From contig JAADGL010000030.1 in assembly GCA_013152385.1 (NCBI GenBank), positions 1 to 64,000 on the forward strand: DNA of 64,000 nt. The letters run 5' to 3'. Under the pieces are notes generated by a model that was not told where the DNA came from, did no database searches, and saw only the letters and a program-made list of their open reading frames with translations. A program made the translations under genes and the position numbers. The stretch comes from Acidobacteriota bacterium (GTDB lineage Bacteria > Acidobacteriota > Holophagae > Thermotomaculales > Thermotomaculaceae). Shown here in pieces: positions 43,167 to 52,428 of the stretch. The first letter of the stretch is position 1, and the number at the start of each line of letters is the position of its first letter.

Positions 43167-44561
43167 TTACATATTGGCAATAATCCTGTCTCCGAACTCG
43201 GAGCACTTCACCAGCGTCGCACCGTCCATCAAACGATGGAAATCATAGGTAACTGTTTTATCGAGAATGGATTTTTCAATCCCCTTCACAATCATATCCG
43301 CTGCTTCCTGCCAACCCATGTATTCCAGCATCATCACACCGGAGAGAATTTCGGAGCTGGGATTCACCTTGTCAAGATTGGTGTATTTGGGCGCCGTGCC
43401 GTGGGTGGCTTCAAACACCGCAATACCGGTAATGTAGTTGATGTTCGCACCCGGGGCAATACCAATGCCGCCCACCTGTGCCGCCAGTGCATCAGACTGA
43501 TAATCTCCGTTGAGATTCATGGTGGCCACCACATCAAACTCTTTCGGCCGGGTCAGGAACTGCTGAAGGGAAATGTCCGCAATATTGTCTTTAATCAGAA
43601 TCATTTCTTTCCATTTCCCGTTTCCGTGGCTCTCCCAGAGTTTCATGGTCTCTTCCACTTCGGAAAGGATCTTCTTCTGTTTCGCCTCATCCAGCTGGTC
43701 ATACCAGGGTTCAATCATTTTGGCGTTTTCTTCCAGTGTCAAATCCGGATTCTTTTCCTTATTTTCCAGTGCCCAGGCTTCCCGGAGGGTCACAACCTTG
43801 GCCCGGTACGCGGGCTCCGCCGCAACCTGATAGCCCCAATCCCGGAAGCCGCCTTCCGTGAATTTCATGATATTGCCCTTGTGGACAATGGTCACACTCT
43901 TGCGGCCATGCTTCAAAGCATAATCAATGGCGGAACGAACCAGCCGTTTGGAACCTTCCTCCGAAACCGGTTTGACACCGATGGAAGAGCTTTCCGGAAA
44001 ACGAATGTTCTTTACCCCCATTTCATTGATAAAAAAGTCAACAACCTTTTTGGCTTCAGGGGTATATGCCATCCATTCGATACCGGCATAAATATCTTCC
44101 GTATTTTCACGGAAAATAACCACGTCCACATCCTCCGGCCGTTTCACCGGAGAAGGAACTCCCTTGAAATACCGGACCGGGCGGACACATGCGAACAAAT
44201 CCAGGTTCTGCCGGATTGCCACATTCAGGGAACGGAATCCGCCGCCCACAGGAGTGGTCAACGGCCCTTTAATGGAAACCTTAAACTCTTTCAGCGCATC
44301 CAGACTCTCCTGGGGCAACCATTCTCCCAATTTATTAAATGCTTTTTCGCCGACAAATACTTCCATCCATTGGATTTTCCGTTTGCCGCCGTATGCCTTC
44401 TCCACCGCACTGTCCAACACCCGCTTTGTGGCCCGCCAGATATCAGGGCCGGTACCATCCCCTTCAATGAAAGGAATAACTGGGTTGTCCGGAACATTCA
44501 ACTCGCCATTGGAAACCGTAATCTTCTCTCCGTTCTCAGGTACGGACAGGTTTTTAAACAT
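43167..44561 (-). CDS. icd: Isocitrate dehydrogenase (NADP-type)
   Basis: The 464 residues match dimeric bacterial NADP-IDH. It has [14 protein letters not shown], the substrate loop [36 protein letters not shown] and the nucleotide site [19 protein letters not shown]. Compared with E. coli Icd (416 residues) there is an added helical segment of about 45 residues near 240-310 ([16 protein letters not shown], then [14 protein letters not shown]), as in cyanobacterial IDH. It is the first gene of the icd-mdh-sdhCAB operon with its own promoter and AGGAGG site. Confidence 0.96.
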   Translation of the reverse strand: MFKNLSVPENGEKITVSNGELNVPDNPVIPFIEGDGTGPDIWRATKRVLDSAVEKAYGGKRKIQWMEVFVGEKAFNKLGEWLPQESLDALKEFKVSIKGPLTTPVGGGFRSLNVAIRQNLDLFACVRPVRYFKGVPSPVKRPEDVDVVIFRENTEDIYAGIEWMAYTPEAKKVVDFFINEMGVKNIRFPESSSIGVKPVSEEGSKRLVRSAIDYALKHGRKSVTIVHKGNIMKFTEGGFRDWGYQVAAEPAYRAKVVTLREAWALENKEKNPDLTLEENAKMIEPWYDQLDEAKQKKILSEVEETMKLWESHGNGKWKEMILIKDNIADISLQQFLTRPKEFDVVATMNLNGDYQSDALAAQVGGIGIAPGANINYITGIAVFEATHGTAPKYTNLDKVNPSSEILSGVMMLEYMGWQEAADMIVKGIEKSILDKTVTYDFHRLMDGATLVKCSEFGDRIIANM

Positions 44562-44589
44562 AGAGGATCCTCCTATCAGAATTCAAACA

Positions 44590-44618
44590 ATTCTATCACC
44601 AGTAACGGGCAGCGTCAA
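44590..44618 (-). promoter_or_regulatory. Promoter of the icd-mdh-sdhCAB operon
   Basis: On the minus strand TTGACG (44618-44613) and TAGAAT (44595-44590) are separated by exactly 17 bases, 28 bases before the icd ATG. It is a good sigma-70-type match. Confidence 0.75.
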
Positions 44619-44634
44619 CGAAAGACAGGGATTG

Positions 44635-44662
44635 AAAAAAGACAATCCGGCGACAAACCGGA
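44635..44662 (-). terminator. Terminator after the Mla-type operon
   Basis: On the minus strand TCCGG and CCGGA form a 5-bp stem with a 7-base loop, followed by TTGTCTTTTTTC. It separates the lipid-transport operon from the icd promoter. Confidence 0.55.
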
Positions 44663-44733
44663 GAAATTAGAATTCCGTTTGTCTTTTTCAAATATCCTTC
44701 TCCTGCAATGAACACCCCGGACAGCCCCTGACA

Positions 44734-45786
44734 TTACTTTCCCGCCCCCTTCTTTCGGTAGTGACGGATGATTTTTCGGGTAACCGCGCTCTTTTGGGCA
44801 CCACGAAACACCTGATCGGCATCGTTGTAGAGGGCGGCATCATTGACAAGCCTGCCCATTGTACCTTCTCCGTTGTCAATTTTTTCAAGAATAGACCGCA
44901 GGTGGTGGATGGCGGCTTTCAGATCCTCCCCCGCCTGCTCATCCTGCAGGGCAATCGCAACCATGCTTTTCTCAGATGATTTGGATAACAGCTTTCCGAG
45001 GGTATTCAAGCCGTTCATCGCGGACAGAGTGTCTGTTTTAAGCTTATCCGCAAACACCTGATCTTTCAGTAATAATCCCGCAGTCCCCTTACCTGCGTTA
45101 ACATTGTCAAGAATCCGAGTCAAATCAAAACTGATCCGGTCAAGGGCTGTAATCACAGTCCGGCAAAAAGCTTTGTCGTTAATCAGTTTCCCCATCAGGC
45201 CGGTTCCTTCGCTTAAGTTCCGGGAAACAATGGAAATGCTGTCAACAAGATTTTCCCCGATTTTCGGGTTGTTAATCAGGACCCCGATCAGGCCTTTTCC
45301 GTTTTTTACATGGGTCACCAGCTGATTCATATCGTGGGTCAGAGAAGCCACATCATTGACAATCCCTTCCCCCTTGGTCAGCATTCCCTCCACATTAAGG
45401 GTTTTTTTGCTTCGGATAACTGAATTCTCCGGAAGAGGGGGCAATGAAAAGTCTTTTGTTTCCATTGAAATAAATTTATCGCCCAAAACGCCCATGGTGT
45501 TAATATCAGCAATTGTGGACTTGTTGATCCGGCTTTTTGCCGAAGCAAAAAGGTTCAATTTCACACAGACCAGATTACTTTTTACATCTTTTGAGAATTC
45601 AATACTGCTGACCCGCCCCACCTGAACCCCGTTGAGCTGTACCGGGGCATCAATATTCAACCCCACAACCTTCGGAAATTTTACAATGTAGGTTACCCTG
45701 TCTCCGAATTCCCCGAGCATCAGAATCGTCACGACAAACACAACCAGCGCGAGGAAGACCATCATTCCTGTTTTCAGTTCCTTCAC
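44734..45786 (-). CDS. mlaD: MlaD-type (MCE domain) lipid transport protein
   Basis: The 350 residues have one membrane anchor (about 8-28) and an MCE domain (~35-115, with FPKVVGLNIDAPVQLNGVQV). A long helical part of ~230 residues follows, in place of the short tail of E. coli MlaD (183 residues). In this it resembles the extended MCE proteins of Acidobacteria or chloroplast TGD2. It binds phospholipids in the periplasm and works with the ATPase and permease encoded just upstream. It follows the ATPase gene after 27 bases. Confidence 0.9.
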   Translation of the reverse strand: MKELKTGMMVFLALVVFVVTILMLGEFGDRVTYIVKFPKVVGLNIDAPVQLNGVQVGRVSSIEFSKDVKSNLVCVKLNLFASAKSRINKSTIADINTMGVLGDKFISMETKDFSLPPLPENSVIRSKKTLNVEGMLTKGEGIVNDVASLTHDMNQLVTHVKNGKGLIGVLINNPKIGENLVDSISIVSRNLSEGTGLMGKLINDKAFCRTVITALDRISFDLTRILDNVNAGKGTAGLLLKDQVFADKLKTDTLSAMNGLNTLGKLLSKSSEKSMVAIALQDEQAGEDLKAAIHHLRSILEKIDNGEGTMGRLVNDAALYNDADQVFRGAQKSAVTRKIIRHYRKKGAGK

Positions 45787-45813
45787 AATCCCCTCCCGTT
45801 CTTATCCGTATTT

Positions 45814-46602
45814 TCAGTTATTCTCATTTTTTCTTCCCGTCATGCCATCCCTGTAAAAAGTGCCAATGAAGCCGCACACCCCCTCATGGGTGCATTTTCG
45901 CAGCTCTTCCACCGGCCCCACAAATGCCATTTTACCGTCTTTCAGGAAGGCGATTCGATCCGCAATGGTAAATGCCAATTCAATATCATGGGAAACCACC
46001 ACCGAGGTCACAGACAGATGCTGTTTCATATCCCGAATTAAATGATAAATGGACCGGGCGGTTTCCGGGTCAAGGCCGGTTGTCGGTTCATCGTAAAAAA
46101 TTACTCCGGGTTTCAATGCCACAGCCCGGGCCAATGCCACCCGTTTCTGCATACCGCCCGAGAGTTCCGCCGGCATCCGGTCACAAACATCCGGCAGTTT
46201 TACGACCTTCAACAGCCGCATTACTTCAGCCGCCACCTGTTCTTCCGGCATATCTTTTTCATGTTCCCGGAACCCGAACGCGATGTTGTCAAAGACATTC
46301 ATGGAATCAAACAACGCGCCCCCCTGAAACAGAATTCCCATCTTTTTCCGAAGCGGCAGAAGTTCCCGCTCTCCTTTACCTATCATCTCCTCACCGAGGA
46401 GACGAATGGAACCGGAATCCGCTGCCATTAAACCGGTAATACATTTCAGCAGAACCGATTTTCCGGAACCGCTCCCCCCGAGCACCACCAGGGTTTCCCC
46501 TCTGCAAACCTCAAAATCCACACCGGAAAGTACCTGATTGGTACCGAATGATTTATGGAGGTTTTGGACTTCAACTACGATTTCTTTCATTGTCACAACC
46601 AC
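45814..46602 (-). CDS. mlaF: MlaF-type ABC ATPase
   Basis: The 262 residues have Walker A GGSGSGKS (about 34-41), signature LSGGMQKRVALARA, Walker B VIFYDEPTTGLDPETA and an H-loop (VVSHD). The LSGGMQKR signature is characteristic of the MlaF/Ttg2A/Mkl group that moves phospholipids across the envelope. It overlaps the permease gene by ten bases. The start follows weak Shine-Dalgarno sequence, which suits coupling to the permease. Confidence 0.93.
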   Translation of the reverse strand: MVVTMKEIVVEVQNLHKSFGTNQVLSGVDFEVCRGETLVVLGGSGSGKSVLLKCITGLMAADSGSIRLLGEEMIGKGERELLPLRKKMGILFQGGALFDSMNVFDNIAFGFREHEKDMPEEQVAAEVMRLLKVVKLPDVCDRMPAELSGGMQKRVALARAVALKPGVIFYDEPTTGLDPETARSIYHLIRDMKQHLSVTSVVVSHDIELAFTIADRIAFLKDGKMAFVGPVEELRKCTHEGVCGFIGTFYRDGMTGRKNENN

Positions 46603-47363
46603 ATAAACAGGCGGGTAAGAAAAAAATCCGCCACTAAAATCGTGATGGAGGAAGCCACCACCGCCTTGGTCGCCGCATGGCCCACTTCAGCTGCACCGCG
46701 CCGGACGGAAAAACCGTGATAACAGGCGACAATGGCAATAAAAAAACCGAAAAACAGGGATTTGGCCAGTCCGCTGGTCACATCGTGAATCGCCAGCATC
46801 TGAAACACTTTGTGGAGATAAAAATGAACACTGATTTTCAACTGAAACCGGGAAATCAGCAAGCCTCCGGCAATCCCGACAAAGTCCGCGTACGCAGTCA
46901 ATACCGGAACCATAATCACCATGGCGAGAATCCGGGGTACCATGAGATACTCCGAAGGGCTGATTCCCATTGCACGGAGCGCATCCACCTGCTCGGTCAC
47001 CCGCATGGAACCGATTTCAGCGGCGATCCCGGAACCTGCCCTTCCCGCCACAAGGAGTGCCGTCACCACCGGCCCCAGTTCCCGGACAATGGAAATGCCG
47101 AGAATTGTACCGAGGTAATACTTTGCGCCGAGAAAGCTCAGGGAATAGGAAATCTGCACCGCAAACACCATTCCGATAAACAGAGCCGTCACATTGATAA
47201 GGGTCAGGGATTGTGTTCCGAGCTTATACATTTCATCCAGCACCAGCCCATAACGGATGTGTCCTCTGAAAATATGATAAAACACGTTCTTCAATTGAAG
47301 GGACAGGCCGCCGAGGCTCCTGAGCTTGTGAGCAAATCTCCATTCGGTCCATTGCACATTCAT
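46593..47363 (-). CDS. mlaE: MlaE-type ABC permease
   Basis: The 256-residue MlaE permease has about five helices. Its conserved core is GTILGISIVRELGPVVTALL, then AGRAGSGIAAEIGSMRVTEQ and DALRAMGISPSEYLMVPR. I start at ATG 47363, in line with the usual family length. An upstream ATG at 47435, after AGGG, would add 24 atypical residues. It leads the three-gene lipid-transport operon (E-F-D order) and is divergent from the EamA gene. No MlaB or MlaC homologue is nearby. Confidence 0.92.
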   Translation of the reverse strand: MNVQWTEWRFAHKLRSLGGLSLQLKNVFYHIFRGHIRYGLVLDEMYKLGTQSLTLINVTALFIGMVFAVQISYSLSFLGAKYYLGTILGISIVRELGPVVTALLVAGRAGSGIAAEIGSMRVTEQVDALRAMGISPSEYLMVPRILAMVIMVPVLTAYADFVGIAGGLLISRFQLKISVHFYLHKVFQMLAIHDVTSGLAKSLFFGFFIAIVACYHGFSVRRGAAEVGHAATKAVVASSITILVADFFLTRLFMWL

Positions 47364-47466
47364 AATTTCAGTATAGCTCAAAAAAATGTGAATTGGCAGA
47401 TGGCTTGTCGGGTTTTTTGAATCGAAATGTGGCATAATTTGCCCTGTTGTAATCCGGGAGGGGATT

Positions 47467-48378
47467 TTGAAGCGGATTTTCGTCTACGCGGCTGCGACAT
47501 TGCCCATGATTTTCTGGGGTATGTCTTTTGTCTGGACAAAGATTGTTTTTAAAAGCTACGGGCCAATCACCACAATAACGCTGCGTCTGATCATTGCCAC
47601 AATTTTTCTATACGTCTTTATGATAATGCGTAAGAAAAAAGAAAAAGTCCGTCGAAAGGATTTGAAATATTTTATACTGCTGGCTTTCATGGAACCATTC
47701 TGTTATTTCATCGGTGAAAGTTTCGGATTAAAGCTGGTTTCCGCCACACTTGCCGCCGTTGTAATCACCACAATCCCGGTGGTCACACCGGTTTTTGCCT
47801 GGCTGATTCTGAAAGAGCGGTTGACCCCGATGAATGTTGTCGGCCTGCTTTTTTCCTTTTCCGGAGTCCTGGTCATTGTAATCGGCCCCGGGTTTCAGCT
47901 GACCGCCTCCCCCGCCGGGCTTCTCCTCCTCGGCTTTGCCGTTCTTTCCACTGTGGGGTACGGCATTCTCGTAAAGAAAATTGCAGACCGCTATTCCTCA
48001 TTGACCATTGTAACCCTGCAGAATTTTATTGCGATTCTCTTCTTTCTTCCCGTCTTTTTTCTCACGGAATTTCACAGTTTCATCTCGGCACGTCCCGGTG
48101 CCGGTGTCATTGAGGCACTCATCGCCCTGGCTGTCCTCTGCTCAGCAGTGGCCTTCGTGCTGATGACTGTGGCAATCCGGGAAATCGGCGTCAGCCGGTT
48201 CAACGTATTTATCAACATCATCCCGGTTTTCACGGCACTGTTCGCATGGATGCTGCTGGGAGAAACGCTATCGGCCCGGAAACTCATCGGTATCGCAATT
48301 GTCGTGGCCGGCCTCTTCCTTTCCCAGCTCGCAGGCGGAAAACAACCGGGAAAAGAAATCTATTTTGCCGAAGGGTAA
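47467..48378 (+). CDS. EamA/DMT-family exporter
   Basis: The 303 residues contain ten membrane helices in two EamA halves. The first includes IFWGMSFVWTKIVFKSYGP and the second ends with GVSRFNVFINIIPVFTALF and WMLLGETLSARKLIGI. Such transporters export small metabolites, but the substrate is not predictable. The start is TTG at 47467, supported by GGGAGGGG directly upstream. It stands alone, divergent from the Mla-type operon. Confidence 0.9.
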   Translation: MKRIFVYAAATLPMIFWGMSFVWTKIVFKSYGPITTITLRLIIATIFLYVFMIMRKKKEKVRRKDLKYFILLAFMEPFCYFIGESFGLKLVSATLAAVVITTIPVVTPVFAWLILKERLTPMNVVGLLFSFSGVLVIVIGPGFQLTASPAGLLLLGFAVLSTVGYGILVKKIADRYSSLTIVTLQNFIAILFFLPVFFLTEFHSFISARPGAGVIEALIALAVLCSAVAFVLMTVAIREIGVSRFNVFINIIPVFTALFAWMLLGETLSARKLIGIAIVVAGLFLSQLAGGKQPGKEIYFAEG

Positions 48379-48627
48379 AGCAGGCAAATCTGAGTTCAGG
48401 AAAAACCAAAACGACGCAAAACAGAGAAAACCCCATACTCCTCTGTCAGATCCTGATCAAAAATTGATAATTCAGGAATCCTAATCATTCAGACTCTTCT
48501 CAATTGACTGCTCTTGTCTTATTTTATCACAAGAAAATATACATATTTCTCATTTTTAACACTTTTACGCCCAGTTGGCCAGCTCCCGGCAAAGTTATCC
48601 TCCCCTTCCGGAAGAGTTTCGGGTAAA

Positions 48628-49056
48628 ATGATATTTATGAAGTACGCGCTGCTGTTTCGTGTGGACAAAACCCTGATGGCACTGGATGTCCAGTCTGTTT
48701 CCCATGTGCTGAAAAAGACAGAGGTGACACCGGTACCGGATGCCCCGAATTTTGTGGAGGGGGTGTTTCCGTATAAAGAACACATTATCTCCGTGATTAA
48801 GCTCAGTGAAAAATATGGATTAAACCCTGTAAAAGGGGGGCGCCTCTTCCTTGCAATGGCGGATGAAATGCTGGTTGCTTTCCGGGTAACGGAGATACTG
48901 GATGTAATTGAGGTAAAAAAAGAAGACATTGAAATCAGCGACCCGAAACTGCCGGTATCCGGTGTATTGATCAGAGACGGAAAGCCGGTAATGCTTCTGG
49001 ATTTGAACCGCATTCTCCCTGAAAAAGACAGGAAATTGATCCGTGCCCTCTATTGA
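48628..49056 (+). CDS. cheW: CheW-like protein
   Basis: The 142 residues form one CheW domain: YALLFRVDKTLMALDVQSVS at the start, APNFVEGVFPYKEHIISVI in the middle and the ending GVLIRDGKPVMLLDLNRIL. CheW links chemoreceptors to CheA. No other chemotaxis genes are here, so it may serve a distant array or a pilus-control pathway. Two ATGs (48628 and 48637) are possible starts and neither has a strong ribosome binding site. It overlaps the phosphoesterase gene. Confidence 0.85.
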   Translation: MIFMKYALLFRVDKTLMALDVQSVSHVLKKTEVTPVPDAPNFVEGVFPYKEHIISVIKLSEKYGLNPVKGGRLFLAMADEMLVAFRVTEILDVIEVKKEDIEISDPKLPVSGVLIRDGKPVMLLDLNRILPEKDRKLIRALY

Positions 49057-49774
49057 ACCCCGGTTCCGAATTGTTATTTTTGCAGACTGTCATTTACCGG
49101 TGGAAACAAATCATCCGGATTTTACAGCTTTTCTCCAGAATTTCAAACAGGCAGCAAAAGAAACGGAAGTCCTTGTCCTGCTGGGAGATGTGTTCCGGGT
49201 ATGGGCCGCAATACCGGCATTCGATCACGAAAACGGGCAGACACTGCTGAAAACCGTCAGCTCCCTTTCCGGAAAGTGCCGGGTCATCATGGTGGAAGGA
49301 AACTGGGACTTTTATATCCGGAAAACCTATGCCGAATATTTTGATGAAATTTCCGAAGACGCCGTGGAAATCAAATCACACGGAGAACGCATTGTTTTTG
49401 TTCACGGACATATGGACCACCTGTTTTCAGACCGCATGTTGATGCGTATCCTGAAATCCCGTCCCGCATATGCCATGTTTAAGACAAAACTGTTTTCCGG
49501 ACTGGCCCGCGGATTAAACCGTAAATTCAAAGAAGGAGAATTCAGCAAAACAGTTCAACCGGAAGAACTCCCCGCCGTTACCCGGAAACTCAGCCGGCGA
49601 TTCCCCAACAGTGACCGCATTTTTTCCGGACATTTCCATACCTCTTTTCAGAACGGTATTGTCACAATCATTCCGGATTACCGCAGTACCGGAACCTTCC
49701 TCTGTGTCTCCGACAGTATTTCCCTCTGCCGGTTTCACAATGGACAGATTGTTCCGGATAATTTTACAGGGTGA
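49043..49774 (+). CDS. Calcineurin-like phosphoesterase, LpxH-like
   Basis: The 243 residues carry all metal motifs of the family in order: FADCH (Asp14, His16), LLGDVF, VEGNWDFY, VHGHMDH and SGHFHTS. The arrangement and length are close to LpxH, which cleaves UDP-2,3-diacylglucosamine to lipid X in lipid A synthesis. GNWDF in place of GNRDF is a difference, so the substrate is not certain. The GTG start lies 14 bases inside the end of cheW, with AGGAA upstream. Confidence 0.78.
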   Translation: MPSIEPRFRIVIFADCHLPVETNHPDFTAFLQNFKQAAKETEVLVLLGDVFRVWAAIPAFDHENGQTLLKTVSSLSGKCRVIMVEGNWDFYIRKTYAEYFDEISEDAVEIKSHGERIVFVHGHMDHLFSDRMLMRILKSRPAYAMFKTKLFSGLARGLNRKFKEGEFSKTVQPEELPAVTRKLSRRFPNSDRIFSGHFHTSFQNGIVTIIPDYRSTGTFLCVSDSISLCRFHNGQIVPDNFTG

Positions 49775-49781
49775 TTCTTCC

Positions 49782-52016
49782 CTATTCTTCAATCTGCAGG
49801 TTGGTATAGCAGCCGGTGACGGCAAAGTTATATTCGGGATATTCATACACCGCCTCACCGGGTTCTGTCTCTCCGATTGAGTATCCCCATACTGTCTCAT
49901 ATTCGTCAATGTTCTCACCCATCTCTTCCAGCTGCGCCAGATACTGCCGGATTGTTTTTGATTCAACAATCACCACCCGGCCCATCTTTTCGATAATGGG
50001 GCTGTGATCCCGGGTCATATCATGGTCAAATTCAAGAATGCGGCGGCCCCACCGGGTAATGCCGATTACCCTGAAAGTCAGAGATTTGCCGACAGCCGGC
50101 AGATTTAACACATTCCGGTCAGTCGCCAGAAACGGCAGATTCGCCCTGTCCAGCAATTTTCTGATATTTTCAACCATCCGTGCCGCCTGTTCCGGAAAAC
50201 TGCGGATTTCGTCATGAAATGATTCCGGCACCTGTCCGAACACCTTTTCTTCCATCTGCTCCTGAACCGCCCGGGCATTGGTGGCAAAATTCCGGAAATT
50301 TTCCATGTATCCCTTCACCGTAAATGTGTAATACGAAAGAATTCCGATGTCATTCAATACCCGGCGTAATTTTGCCGCGTGCCCCCGCCTGGATGCGGCA
50401 GCGGTGAAAACCATCTGATTGGTCACTGTCCAGCCGGCTTCGATTAACATCTGGATCGCCTGTACGGTTTCCGGTGTCAATTCCATAGCTGTCTCAAAAT
50501 GAGTCTGAATGATAAACTGCCGGATTCCGACTTTCATCGCCTTTTCTTTGAATTCCCGCAGCACCTGAATCAATCCCGAAGTAATCCGCTGGGGCAGATA
50601 GGCGGGAAGGCGGGTACCGAGACGGACCCGTACCATTTCCGCAAACTTTTCACCGTCAGGGCGGTTGCGGTTTGCACGGCGTTTGTTCCGAGCCATCTCA
50701 ACCACTGCATCCAGCACTTTTTCCAATGAGCGGTTGGAACTCATCAACGCGTCCCCTCCGGTGATGAGAATATCCCGGATCTGGCTGTCGTTCTCAAAGT
50801 ACTGCATTAATCTGGGCAATTGTTCCGACCAGGATTTCTGAGGTTTCAGCCGATCCAGGTCAAAGTTCAAATGTTTGCGCTGAAAATCATACATCCGCTG
50901 ACAGGACACACAGAGTCCGCCGCAGGCCCGGCCCACAGTCTCCGGAATGAGAATGGCCACTTCCGGATAGCGCCGGTGGACACAATCCGACGTGGGCAGC
51001 AACCAACCTGCCGCGTTGGGTTTTCCCGGCTCTACCTGGTCTTCTTTCTCCCATGCGGAAATTCTGCCGAATTCATTAACAAGCTGCCGGCTGCATAAAA
51101 CATAATCCCGGATTGCCAAATCGGCGCCAACGGCAAAACCGGGTTCATGCACATTGAGAAGTGTCAGATAGTACGGGTTCACGAAAATGGGAATTCCGGC
51201 TTCTTTCGCATCATGTAAAACCCGCATGGTTTCGGGGGACAGAGTAAAATCCAGCATTTCGTTGAGCAACGCCGGGCTGCGGACGGCAAACCGCAGATGA
51301 AACTGATAATCGTTCCACCATTCCAGCGCCCGCCGGAATTTCTGTGCCCGGGTCATTCCCGGAACAAACCTGAACCGCTGATCACTGATTTCACCCCGCT
51401 CCATCCGGTTGATAATGATTCCGAGGATCCGTTCCCGGTTCAGCTTCCGCATCTCCACAATATCCGGATCCAAACCGGAAGGATGGCGCTCCATCCACTC
51501 GAAAAGACGGTTCCGGTCCGGGCGGGGCGGTTTCAATTTACCGCTGAGCTGGCGGAACAGCATCAGCAAATCCTCGAAAAAATCTTCATTGGCTCCGCCG
51601 GTACCGTCCTTCACCGCAAGCCACAGGGTTTTGAACGGGGCACTGACTGCCATATCCCCATGGAGATTGGGATCGGAGAATTCCCGCCCGCTGTTATCAA
51701 TATAATCCAGAATCCGGATAAGGGCATAATCGGACCAGCTCAATTTTTCAAATGTCTCCCTGCCGTTTCTTTCCCGGCGATAAAAAGCAGCAGCAACCGG
51801 CCGCTCCTTCATCAGTTCCGCCATCCAGCGGGAAACAGCGTCAACAGCTTCCGCAGCGGTTGATGATTTTTCCAGAATGTCTTTCAGCCGGGGGGTCTCA
51901 TCCAGCAGCTGCCGCAGCAGTCTGCGGGAACGCACATTGATGGCCACTTTATCCAATTCTTTTTTATTCCACGCATAACTGCGGTCAGGGAAGGGGGGTG
52001 TCATTTTTCCAGGCAT
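49782..52016 (-). CDS. Long KamA-family radical SAM protein
   Basis: The 744 residues centre on a radical SAM domain (about 355-640) with the cluster motif CGGLCVSC (365-372). Typical KamA features follow: ITGGDALMSS, VRLGTRLPAYLPQRIT, FIIQTHFE and MVFTAAASRRGHA. Lysine 2,3-aminomutase is ~410-470 residues. Here an extra ~340-residue helical N-terminus and a ~100-residue tail are added. A lysine in NLPAVGKS occupies the region where KamA has its pyridoxal-phosphate lysine (GGGGK), so cofactor use is possible but not assured. The ATG at 52016 follows GAGGAG by ten bases. Function unknown, probably an amino-acid mutase or relative. Confidence 0.85.
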   Translation of the reverse strand: MPGKMTPPFPDRSYAWNKKELDKVAINVRSRRLLRQLLDETPRLKDILEKSSTAAEAVDAVSRWMAELMKERPVAAAFYRRERNGRETFEKLSWSDYALIRILDYIDNSGREFSDPNLHGDMAVSAPFKTLWLAVKDGTGGANEDFFEDLLMLFRQLSGKLKPPRPDRNRLFEWMERHPSGLDPDIVEMRKLNRERILGIIINRMERGEISDQRFRFVPGMTRAQKFRRALEWWNDYQFHLRFAVRSPALLNEMLDFTLSPETMRVLHDAKEAGIPIFVNPYYLTLLNVHEPGFAVGADLAIRDYVLCSRQLVNEFGRISAWEKEDQVEPGKPNAAGWLLPTSDCVHRRYPEVAILIPETVGRACGGLCVSCQRMYDFQRKHLNFDLDRLKPQKSWSEQLPRLMQYFENDSQIRDILITGGDALMSSNRSLEKVLDAVVEMARNKRRANRNRPDGEKFAEMVRVRLGTRLPAYLPQRITSGLIQVLREFKEKAMKVGIRQFIIQTHFETAMELTPETVQAIQMLIEAGWTVTNQMVFTAAASRRGHAAKLRRVLNDIGILSYYTFTVKGYMENFRNFATNARAVQEQMEEKVFGQVPESFHDEIRSFPEQAARMVENIRKLLDRANLPFLATDRNVLNLPAVGKSLTFRVIGITRWGRRILEFDHDMTRDHSPIIEKMGRVVIVESKTIRQYLAQLEEMGENIDEYETVWGYSIGETEPGEAVYEYPEYNFAVTGCYTNLQIEE

Positions 52017-52260
52017 AGTGAGAACTCTCCTCACGCATATAATTTGAATGATTGTTTTCCGAACGGATCGGAAGACGGACAACCGCAATAACTTGCAGTG
52101 CAGGCGGACACTCAAAGCGCCATAGTTTTTTATATGTTAGCACAATGAATAATACACGGCAAATTTTGTTTTCCGGATTCCCTTGCCCGGAAAGTGAAAA
52201 AACAGAATTGCCGGCAGAAACATTGTTAAACGATGAAAACAAAAATCCGCCTCTTCTTCA

Positions 52261-52269
52261 TGATATAAT
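52261..52269 (+). promoter_or_regulatory. Extended -10 promoter element
   Basis: TGATATAAT is a perfect TGn-TATAAT box. No good -35 box sits 17 bases upstream, which fits an extended -10 promoter. It precedes the GGDEF gene by about 145 bases. Confidence 0.5.
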
Positions 52270-52302
52270 TTGAAAGGTCAAAACATCAGAGGTGTTTTAT
52301 CC

Positions 52303-52428
52303 GTGAAAACAGCATGGTTCCAAAGACAATACCACCCCCTTCCCCTCAATTTCCGGGAAACAGGCATTCCCGGCAAATTAAACCCCAATTGTTCGTCCGG
52401 GAGGAAAATCGCTGATGAAGGCCATTGA
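52303..52428 (+). CDS. Possible 41-residue leader peptide
   Basis: A GTG-started frame, eight bases after GAGGTG, runs to a TGA at 52426-52428, inside the start of the GGDEF gene (ATG at 52415). The peptide is polar with several prolines and has no recognisable motif. The overlap would allow translational coupling. It could equally be untranslated leader. Confidence 0.25.
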   Translation: MKTAWFQRQYHPLPLNFRETGIPGKLNPNCSSGRKIADEGH

